DNA of 5,019 nt from JADKCL01 sp046050405. Lineage in GTDB: Bacteria; Bacteroidota; Bacteroidia; J057; JADKCL01. The translations under genes and the position numbers were made by a program. The DNA lies in assembly GCA_046050405.1 (NCBI GenBank), contig JBJOPY010000233.1, positions 1 to 5,019 on the forward strand, written 5' to 3'. The notes under the pieces were generated by a model. The model searched no databases and was not told the DNA's origin. It saw nothing but the letters and a program-made list of their open reading frames with translations. Below, in pieces: positions 1 to 5,019 of this stretch. Within the stretch, counting starts at the first letter, position 1. Each line of letters opens with the position of its first letter.

Positions 1-575
1 GCCAGCACTGCGACAATGCACCCTGCGAGTCCGTCTGTCCGGTCCTGGCGACGACCCACAGCGACGAGGGCCTGAACCAGCAGATTTACAACCGCTGCGT
101 GGGCACCCGGTACTGTGCGAACAACTGTCCCTACAAGGTGCGCCGCTTCAACTGGTTCAGCTACTACTGGAACGACAAGTTCAAGGACGTGAACCCGACC
201 CAGCACGACAAGGTCGGAAGGCTGGTGCTGAACCCCGACGTGACGGTGCGTGCCAGGGGGGTGATGGAGAAGTGCTCCATGTGCGTCCAGCGGATACAGG
301 AGAAGAAGCTCCTCGCCAAGACCGAAATGCGCAATCCACGGGACGGCGAGATCAAGATGGCCTGCCAGCAGTCCTGCCCCGCAGACGCGATCGTGTTCGG
401 CGACCTGAACGACAAGGACTCTGAGATCAACAAGCTCTTCTACAACAAGCGTGGATACCACGCCCTGGAGGATGTGAAGACGCTGCCCAAGGTGCTGTAC
501 CTGACGAAGGTGCGCAACGTGGAAAAGACCGCCGGAACCGCTTCGCATGCGGATGGACACGGCGAACCCGCATAA
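1..575 (+). CDS. actB: ActB, iron-sulfur subunit of Alternative Complex III (3' part only)
   Basis: This is the C-terminal 190 codons of the ACIII iron-sulfur subunit. The frame is open from base 3 and ends at TAA 573-575; the start lies outside the window. Three ferredoxin-type cysteine groups are visible, numbering from the first complete codon. The first is C3-x4-C8-x3-C12-P; the two bases before the first codon (GC) fit a preceding TGC, which would complete CxxC. The second is C32-x5-C38-x3-C42-P, in the sequence RCVGTRYCANNCPYK. The third is C91-x2-C94-x26-C121-x3-C125-P. This pattern is typical of NrfC/PsrB/DmsB-like four-cluster proteins and, with the NrfD-like gene next to it, of the ActB C-terminal domain. 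In the family, ActB also has a large N-terminal molybdopterin-enzyme-like domain without cofactor; it is not visible here. The domain carries electrons from the quinol site to the ActA hemes at the periplasmic face. The last roughly 20 residues are a polar His/Gly/Ala tail. The actC start follows after 37 bases. Confidence 0.93.
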   Translation, partial: QHCDNAPCESVCPVLATTHSDEGLNQQIYNRCVGTRYCANNCPYKVRRFNWFSYYWNDKFKDVNPTQHDKVGRLVLNPDVTVRARGVMEKCSMCVQRIQEKKLLAKTEMRNPRDGEIKMACQQSCPADAIVFGDLNDKDSEINKLFYNKRGYHALEDVKTLPKVLYLTKVRNVEKTAGTASHADGHGEPA

Positions 576-581
576 TCTGTT

Positions 582-598
582 ACAAGGAACACAAGGAA
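582..598 (+). repeat. Tandem ACAAGGAA repeat in the actB-actC spacer
   Basis: The octamer ACAAGGAA occurs at 582-589 and again at 591-598, a 9-base period, inside the 37-base actB-actC gap. Each copy contains AGGA, a Shine-Dalgarno-like core. The nearer core ends at 597, 15 bases before the actC ATG at 613, which is farther than usual for a ribosome binding site. It may be a duplicated or weak binding site, or chance. The bases directly before the ATG (CGAAACGAA) are A-rich, as is common in Bacteroidota leaders. Confidence 0.4.
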
Positions 599-612
599 TA
601 ATTCGAAACGAA

Positions 613-1986
613 ATGTCACACAACGTTTCACCATTGAGAGGCCAGGAAGTGCTAGGGGGTATGAACTACCACGATGTCACTGAAAGCGTCCTGAAACCAC
701 TGGAAAGCAAGCCTGCCAAGCTGTGGATGCTGGCAATGCTGATTTCCATGACGGCTTTGGGGATCGGTTTGTTTTGCATCGGCTACGCATTGTGGTACGG
801 TATCGGCTCCTGGGGCTTGAACAAGACCGTCGGCTGGGCCTTTGACATCACCGACTTCGTGTTTTGGGTCGGCATCGGCCACGCCGGCACCTTGATCTCC
901 GCGATCCTGCTGCTTTTCCGCCAGACTTGGCGGAACTCCATCAACCGGGCCGCAGAGGCCATGACCATCTTCGCGGTCATCTGCGCCGCCCTCTTCCCCT
1001 TGATCCACATGGGTCGTCCCTGGCTGGGTGCCTTCTGGGTCTTTCCCCTCCCCAACACACGCGGCTCACTCTGGGTAAACTTCAACTCGCCCCTGCTCTG
1101 GGACGTGTTTGCCATCTCGACCTACTTCTCGGTATCCCTCGTCTTCTGGTACCTGGGCTTGGTTCCGGACTTCGCCTCCGTGCGCGACCGTGCCACCCAC
1201 AAGATCGCCAAGCTCGCCTACGGCAGCCTGTCCCTAGGATGGAACGGCTCCGCCAAAACCTGGTACCGGTTCGAGCTGGTTTCGCTGATCTTGGCAGGCC
1301 TGTCCACTCCGCTGGTGCTATCGGTGCATACGATCGTATCCTTTGACTTCGCCACCTCCGTGATTCCCGGCTGGCATACCACCATCTTCCCCCCGTACTT
1401 CGTGGCGGGAGCCATTTTCTCAGGCTTTGGGATGGTGCAAACCCTGCTCGTGGTCACCAGGAAGGTTTACAAGCTCGAAAACATGATCACCTTGGGCCAC
1501 ATGGAGGCGATGGCCAAGATCGTCATCCTGACGGGTTCCTTGGTGGGGATCGCCTATGGCACCGAGTTCTTCATTTCCTGGTACTCCGGCAACCATTTCG
1601 AGAGCTTTGCCTTCGTGAACCGCGCCTTTGGGCCCTACTGGTGGTCCTACTGGATCATGTTCTCCTGCAACGTCATCTCGCCACAGCTGTTTTGGTTCAA
1701 GAAGATCCGCACCAGCATGCTGGCCACCTTCATCCTGTCGATCTTCGTGAACATTGGGATGTGGTTTGAGCGGTTCGTGATCATCATGACCTCGCTTCAC
1801 CGCGACTACCTGCCGTCGAGCTGGGCGATGTACACCCCCACCTGGATTGAGATTGGCACCTTCGTGGGAACGTTTGGAATCTTCTTCACCTTCTTCTTCG
1901 CCTTTGCCAAGTTCTTCCCCGTGGTGAACATGTTTGAAGTTAAGACATTGATCCATACCCCTCACCAGAAAGAAAATGAGCACTGA
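613..1986 (+). CDS. actC: ActC, NrfD-like quinol-site membrane subunit of Alternative Complex III
   Basis: A 457-residue polytopic membrane protein of the NrfD/PsrC family, the length expected for ActC. It begins with a polar N-terminus (MSHNVSPLRG) and a YHDVTE segment at 19-24. About ten hydrophobic helices follow, the first at roughly 37-62. Strongly family-like blocks are GLNKTVGWAFDIT (68-80), GIGHAGTLISA (87-97), HMGRPWLG (132-139), WVNFNSPLLWDV (154-165), LSVHTIVSFDFATSVIPGWH (236-255) and ERFVIIMTSLHRDYLPSSW (386-404). H132, D164 and D245 are polar residues in conserved blocks and are candidates for quinol binding or proton transfer; this assignment is inferred. In the complex ActC contacts ActB and is the main quinol-oxidation subunit. 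The ATG at 613 was chosen because family members start MSH-; an in-frame ATG at 547 would overlap actB by 29 bases and add 22 residues of unrelated sequence. The 3' end overlaps actD by 11 bases. Confidence 0.95.
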   Translation: MSHNVSPLRGQEVLGGMNYHDVTESVLKPLESKPAKLWMLAMLISMTALGIGLFCIGYALWYGIGSWGLNKTVGWAFDITDFVFWVGIGHAGTLISAILLLFRQTWRNSINRAAEAMTIFAVICAALFPLIHMGRPWLGAFWVFPLPNTRGSLWVNFNSPLLWDVFAISTYFSVSLVFWYLGLVPDFASVRDRATHKIAKLAYGSLSLGWNGSAKTWYRFELVSLILAGLSTPLVLSVHTIVSFDFATSVIPGWHTTIFPPYFVAGAIFSGFGMVQTLLVVTRKVYKLENMITLGHMEAMAKIVILTGSLVGIAYGTEFFISWYSGNHFESFAFVNRAFGPYWWSYWIMFSCNVISPQLFWFKKIRTSMLATFILSIFVNIGMWFERFVIIMTSLHRDYLPSSWAMYTPTWIEIGTFVGTFGIFFTFFFAFAKFFPVVNMFEVKTLIHTPHQKENEH

Positions 1987-2530
1987 GAATCCATCAATGA
2001 AATTTCTGCTGGGCAAGTTCAGGACGCCTGATGCAGCATCCGCAGCCATAGTGGGCTTGCAGACGGAAGGCATGAAGGTCTATGACGTGTACTCCCCCTT
2101 CCCGATACACGGCATGGAGAAGCTGCTGGGCTTCAAGCGCTCCCGCCTGACCGTGGCAGCCTTCTTCTTCGGAATGACAGGCACCATCTGCGCGGTGCTG
2201 ATGCAGGTGTTCATGCTGGTCTGGGACTGGCCAATGGACATCGGCGGAAAGCCCTTCTTCCAAGGGCCGGCCTTGATTCCCGTGACCTTCGAGCTGACCG
2301 TGCTCTTCGCCGCATTCGGGATGGTCGGGGTCTTCCTCTTCGTGAACAAGCTCTTCCCCTGGAAGAAGCCCGTGTTGTTTGACAACCGCATCACGGATGA
2401 CGTGATCGTCGTGGCTGTCGATCAAGCGCAGTTCAGCAATCCTGATCCAGCCAAGCAGATCCTGCAAGGCAACGGTGCCTTTGAAGTCACCGAGCAAGTA
2501 GTTGATGACCCTTACTTTGACGTGTTCTAA
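1976..2530 (+). CDS. actD: ActD, DUF3341-type membrane subunit of Alternative Complex III
   Basis: A 184-residue protein matching the small ActD subunit in length and layout. The N-terminal cytoplasmic-type domain (about 8-55) has an alpha/beta look (KFLLGKFRTPDAASAAIVGL) and ends in the family signature YSPFPIHGMEKLLGFKRSRL (39-58). Two membrane helices follow, at about 59-83 and 99-125, joined by DWPMDIGGKP (84-93), a highly characteristic ActD loop. The C-terminal tail (136-184) is acidic and soluble (NRITDDVIVVAV, then a variable stretch). No cofactor motif is present. In ACIII, ActD is structural and contacts the ActC/ActF membrane core; its exact role is not settled. The start at 1976 lies inside the last codons of actC (11-base overlap, different frame), suggesting translational coupling. 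A second in-frame ATG at 1997 (MKFLLGKF) would also give a complete domain and remove the overlap, so the start is not certain. Confidence 0.93.
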   Translation: MSTENPSMKFLLGKFRTPDAASAAIVGLQTEGMKVYDVYSPFPIHGMEKLLGFKRSRLTVAAFFFGMTGTICAVLMQVFMLVWDWPMDIGGKPFFQGPALIPVTFELTVLFAAFGMVGVFLFVNKLFPWKKPVLFDNRITDDVIVVAVDQAQFSNPDPAKQILQGNGAFEVTEQVVDDPYFDVF

Positions 2531-2535
2531 GACGC

Positions 2536-3246
2536 ATGAATCATCCTATCCGAACAATAAAGATTGGAGCATTCCTGGGATTGGCCGCACTGATGGCCTC
2601 CTGCGGACGTGATCCGAATGATACGGGAGTTCAGTATGCCCCGGAAATGTACGAGGCCATTCCTTATGAGCCTTACAAGCAGGTCAGGGACAGCATCACC
2701 CCGTTTGCGAATCATCAGACCATGCAGGCTCCGCCTGAGGGCACGGTGCCGCGTGGAGGATACTTGGAAGGATTTGAATATCCTGGCGGTGACTCGGCGA
2801 GGATGACCCCGGAAGTCGTGAACTATCCGAATCCAATCCCTGCCTCGCCGGAGGTGCTCAAGGAAGGGGAAGTCCTATACCTCCGCTTCTGCTCCCCTTG
2901 CCATGGCAAGGGAGGTGCCGGAAACGGCCCTGTGACCAAGAATCCCGCCATCAAGCCGCTGCCCTACGACTCTGACAAGCTGAAAGTCTTCACCGATGGA
3001 CAGATCTACCACACGATCATGTATGGCAGGGGAGTGATGGGTAGCTACACTTCCCAGATCCAGTATGAAGACCGCTGGAAGATCGTCCACTTTGTCCGCA
3101 CCTTGCAGGGGACGGGTGCCCCGAGGGACTCTGCGGCTGCGGACAGTGCCGCGACCCTGGGTGTGGCACCTGCGGACTCCAATTCACCCGCAGGGGGTCA
3201 AGGGGTCAAGGGTATGAACAAGGGAAAACAATCGCCACAAAGATAA
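2536..3246 (+). CDS. actE: ActE, monoheme cytochrome c lipoprotein of Alternative Complex III
   Basis: A 236-residue exported cytochrome c. The N-terminus is a lipoprotein signal peptide: basic start, hydrophobic stretch GAFLGLAALM, and lipobox MASC with the lipidated cysteine at C23. The segment 30-105 holds ActE-like text (APEMYEAIPYEPYKQ at 35-49, TVPRGGYLEGFEY at 70-82). A single CxxCH site, CSPCHGKGGAGNGP, lies at 119-132 with C119, C122 and H123. The probable distal heme ligand is M168, in MYGRGVMGSY (162-171), and the C-terminal helix WKIVHFVRTLQG (181-192) completes the cytochrome fold. The protein sits at the periplasmic face and is expected to take electrons from the ActA hemes or pass them to the acceptor. 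After about residue 194 there is a low-complexity tail rich in Ala, Asp, Ser and Gly that ends basic. The gene starts 5 bases after the actD stop. Its TAA is followed at once by an in-frame TAG (3247-3249). Confidence 0.94.
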   Translation: MNHPIRTIKIGAFLGLAALMASCGRDPNDTGVQYAPEMYEAIPYEPYKQVRDSITPFANHQTMQAPPEGTVPRGGYLEGFEYPGGDSARMTPEVVNYPNPIPASPEVLKEGEVLYLRFCSPCHGKGGAGNGPVTKNPAIKPLPYDSDKLKVFTDGQIYHTIMYGRGVMGSYTSQIQYEDRWKIVHFVRTLQGTGAPRDSAAADSAATLGVAPADSNSPAGGQGVKGMNKGKQSPQR

Positions 3247-3256
3247 TAGAACGAAA

Positions 3257-4711
3257 ATGGCGCATCAAGCACAAGCATCTGAAGAATTGAAACCCTTTCG
3301 CCTGGGGGGCAACCACACGCGAAAATTCGGGATTCTGGCCGTGGCGGGGATCGTGCTCTTCCTATTGGGCATCGTCCTCTCGACCATCAAGCTCCCCACC
3401 GAGGAGGCAGAAAGCCACGCTTCGGCAGCTCCCGCACAGGAGCATCACCAGGGCACTGGAGCGGATGCCGGACAGGAGGGCAATCCACATGCCGCCAAGG
3501 GTGAAGCGCACGCCACGGGGCATGCAGCCACTGGCCATGTGATCCACGATACCAAGTCCGAGGGAGGCACCTGGCGTCGCGCTGAATGGCACGAGGAGCA
3601 GGAGGACGCACCCCATCTGGAGAAGGAAGTGACGATGTCCTCCAAGGTCGGCGTTTCACTGCTGATCGGTGTCTGGTGGTGGTTGCTGGTCGCACTCTTC
3701 GGCATCTTCTTCATCTCCATCGGCTATGCCGCAAATGCCGGCTGGTACATCATGTTCAAGCGTGTGCTGGAGAACTACTACCGCTACCTGCCCATCGGTG
3801 CCATCCTGCTGCTGGTCATCTTCTTCGCATGGGGCAAGCACATTTACCAATGGTACGCCCTGCCGGTCGGTGCGGATGAATTGATCGATGGCAAGCGGGG
3901 CTTCCTCAATGTCGCCTTCATTCTGGGGACGGGGGGATTGCTGGTGGGGATCTGGGCCTTCTTCGGGCATCTCCTTCGGAAGAACAGCCTCGCAGAAGAG
4001 GCTGAAGGTGGATTGGGTCACCACCAGAAATCCATGGTGGCATCCCTGGGTTTCCTTCCGGTCTTCGCATTCGGCTTCTCCGCATTCGCCTTCCTCTGGA
4101 TCATGTCCGTGGATCCGCATTGGTTCAGCACCATCTTCGCGGTCTATTGTTTTGCCGGGATGTTCGTCGCAGGCATGACGGTGACGATGTTCATCACCAC
4201 CGGTCTCAAGAAGGAGGGATACCTCCCGGATCTCAGTGCCGACCACTTGCATGACATCGGCAAGTTCATGTTTGCCTTCAGCATATTCTGGGCCTATATC
4301 TGGTTGTCGCAGTACCTGCTGATCTGGTATGCGAACATTCCCGAGGAGACGATCTACTACTACAACCGCTTCCAGGACTACAAGTTGCTGTTTGCGTTGA
4401 ACCTGCTGATCAACTTCTTCTTCCCCTTCATCGCCTTGATGACACGGGATGCCAAGCGCAAGGCTGACTCGCTGAGGGCAACTGGCAGGGTGATGCTCTT
4501 CGGGCGGTTCCTGGACGTGTTCCTCCTATTGGTTCCGGGTGCCCTCGGCGGGGAAGGCGGCTTCCACGTCATGCTGATGGCTGCCGGAGCTGTCTGTGTG
4601 GTGGGTGCAGTTTTCCTCTATGCAGTCTATTCCGGATTCAACGGATTGAAGATGGAACCCCGGAACCATCCGTATTATGAGGAAAGCCTTCACCACACGA
4701 CGGGTGTATGA
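3257..4711 (+). CDS. actF: ActF, multi-helix membrane subunit of Alternative Complex III
   Basis: A 484-residue polytopic membrane protein recognisable as ActF, a distant relative of ActC. A first helix at about 25-44 is followed by a polar loop (45-130) rich in His, Ala, Gly and Glu, with ten histidines between 54 and 120. Further helices are near 134-157, 177-193, 216-240, 261-283, 290-315, 333-358, 376-396, 412-430 and 434-458. Family blocks are GKRGFLNVAFIL (212-223), WIMSVDPHWFSTIFA (281-295), ADHLHDIGKFMFAFSIFWAY (328-347) and LIWYANIPEETIYYYNRFQD (355-374). ActF packs with ActC in the membrane; whether it binds quinone or moves protons is debated for the family. The start at 3257 has the A-rich leader GAACGAAA, lies 10 bases after the actE stop and gives a normal N-terminus. 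The length is somewhat more than I expect for ActF, probably because of the expanded loop. The gene ends at TGA 4709-4711. Confidence 0.93.
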   Translation: MAHQAQASEELKPFRLGGNHTRKFGILAVAGIVLFLLGIVLSTIKLPTEEAESHASAAPAQEHHQGTGADAGQEGNPHAAKGEAHATGHAATGHVIHDTKSEGGTWRRAEWHEEQEDAPHLEKEVTMSSKVGVSLLIGVWWWLLVALFGIFFISIGYAANAGWYIMFKRVLENYYRYLPIGAILLLVIFFAWGKHIYQWYALPVGADELIDGKRGFLNVAFILGTGGLLVGIWAFFGHLLRKNSLAEEAEGGLGHHQKSMVASLGFLPVFAFGFSAFAFLWIMSVDPHWFSTIFAVYCFAGMFVAGMTVTMFITTGLKKEGYLPDLSADHLHDIGKFMFAFSIFWAYIWLSQYLLIWYANIPEETIYYYNRFQDYKLLFALNLLINFFFPFIALMTRDAKRKADSLRATGRVMLFGRFLDVFLLLVPGALGGEGGFHVMLMAAGAVCVVGAVFLYAVYSGFNGLKMEPRNHPYYEESLHHTTGV

Positions 4712-4731
4712 TGCCGGTCAATGAAGGCGAG

Positions 4732-4752
4732 ATTGAATTCAATGAAATTTCA
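4732..4752. repeat. Two abutting perfect palindromes in the actF-cytochrome c gap
   Basis: ATTGAATTCAAT (4732-4743) is a perfect 12-base palindrome and TGAAATTTCA (4743-4752) a perfect 10-base one; they share base 4743. Both lie in the 67-base gap 4712-4778, which is clearly more AT-rich than the flanking genes. The octamer TCAATGAA also appears twice, at 4718-4725 and 4739-4746, 21 bases (about two helical turns) apart. There is no loop or trailing T run, so this does not look like a terminator. A protein-binding site is possible but unproven; short AT palindromes also arise by chance. Confidence 0.3.
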
Positions 4753-4778
4753 GATAAGGATAGCACAGGTAAATTGAC

Positions 4779-5019
4779 ATGAATTTCCGAGCAAAGTCCT
4801 CGCAAAGAGAAAGAGACAGGTTCGGCATGGTGGCCAAGCTCCGCAATGCCGTACTCGCCGCAGCCGCCATGATGGTGCTGCTCGGCTGGAATGCAGGTGC
4901 GATGGCTGCAGGCGACGCAGCCAAGGGCAAGATTGCCTTTGACGCCAACTGTGCCCGCTGCCACAATGCCAATCTGACCCAGAAGGGAACCGGCCCGGCC
5001 CTGTACGGAGTCTCCAGCA
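4779..5019 (+). CDS. Exported c-type cytochrome or cytochrome-c-containing oxidase subunit (5' part only)
   Basis: The first 80 codons of a gene running off the window. Residues 18-44 form a Sec-type signal peptide: basic VAKLR, hydrophobic NAVLAAAAMMVLLGW, and a probable cleavage site after AMA or AMAA. The mature part opens as a class I cytochrome c domain: GDAAKGKIAFDANCARCHNA with CxxCH at 58-62 (C58, C61, H62), then the usual TGPALYGV segment (71-78). The start at 4779 has an AT-rich leader but leaves a charged 16-residue stretch before the signal peptide. An in-frame ATG at 4827 (residue 17) gives a more ordinary signal peptide, so either start is possible. The position after actF, and the absence of a terminator between them, suggest either the cytochrome that accepts electrons from ACIII or the N-terminal heme domain of a fused cytochrome oxidase subunit II. 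The visible part cannot separate these. Confidence 0.85.
   Translation, partial: MNFRAKSSQRERDRFGMVAKLRNAVLAAAAMMVLLGWNAGAMAAGDAAKGKIAFDANCARCHNANLTQKGTGPALYGVSS

Noticed and set aside
547..612. Longer actC beginning at the in-frame ATG at 547
   Set aside because: It would overlap actB by 29 bases and add 22 residues with no family similarity; the ATG at 613 gives the normal MSH- start of ActC.
864..1346. 160-codon open frame on the plus strand in another frame of actC
   Set aside because: Arg/Pro/Leu/His-rich translation typical of an out-of-frame read of a GC-rich gene, fully inside actC.
1420..2073. 217-codon open frame on the minus strand across actC and actD
   Set aside because: It is antisense to two clear membrane-protein genes; the translation is rich in His, Glu, Gly and Asp with no domain, as expected of the antisense of GC-rich coding DNA.
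3656..4252. 198-codon open frame on the minus strand inside actF
   Set aside because: Antisense to conserved ActF helices; composition is strongly acidic and Gln/His-rich with no recognisable motif.
4733..4760. Possible sigma70-like promoter TTGAAT with TAAGGA 16 bases downstream
   Set aside because: The -10 match is poor, and the Bacteroidota-type TTTG / TAnnTTTG elements are not present, so I do not call a promoter.
4742..4777. Eleven-codon open frame starting MKFQIR in the gap before the cytochrome gene
   Set aside because: Too short to support as a gene; it simply spans the AT-rich gap, and no leader-peptide feature such as repeated regulatory codons is visible.
4712..4778. Rho-independent terminator after actF
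   Set aside because: The palindromes are AT-rich, lack a loop and have no following T run; nothing here looks like an intrinsic terminator.

Overview
The window holds the 3' part of an Alternative Complex III (ACIII) operon. ACIII is the quinol:cytochrome c (or HiPIP) oxidoreductase that replaces the bc1 complex in many Bacteroidota and some other phyla. All genes are on the + strand and tightly packed in the order actB (3' end only), actC, actD, actE, actF. They are followed by the 5' end of a gene for an exported c-type cytochrome. The gene order, the actE lipoprotein signal, and the A-rich leaders lacking a well-placed Shine-Dalgarno sequence (for example GAACGAAA just before the actF ATG) suggest a member of Bacteroidota. 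The coding sequence is GC-rich, with mostly G/C third positions, so this would be a high-GC lineage. The phylum call is inferred from gene order and remembered family features, not from a search.

Layout: 1-575 is the C-terminal part of the iron-sulfur subunit ActB. 613-1986 is ActC, an NrfD-like quinol-site membrane subunit. 1976-2530 is ActD, a two-helix DUF3341-type membrane subunit whose gene overlaps actC by 11 bases. 2536-3246 is ActE, a lipid-anchored monoheme cytochrome c. 3257-4711 is ActF, a second multi-helix membrane subunit with an unusually His-rich loop. 4712-4778 is a short, AT-richer gap with two abutting perfect palindromes. From 4779 to the window end there is a signal peptide and a CxxCH heme site, cut off by the edge.

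How they work together (known for the family): quinol is oxidised at the membrane subunits. Electrons pass through the iron-sulfur clusters of ActB to the hemes of ActA (not in this window) and ActE. They then go to a soluble or tethered cytochrome c, or directly to a partner terminal oxidase. The last gene could be that acceptor, or the cytochrome domain of a fused oxidase subunit II. No terminator-like hairpin separates it from actF, so co-transcription is plausible.

I see no RNA gene, mobile element, CRISPR array or recognisable promoter. I do not see a previously undescribed system. The window is an ordinary, intact respiratory operon with a few small points worth checking.
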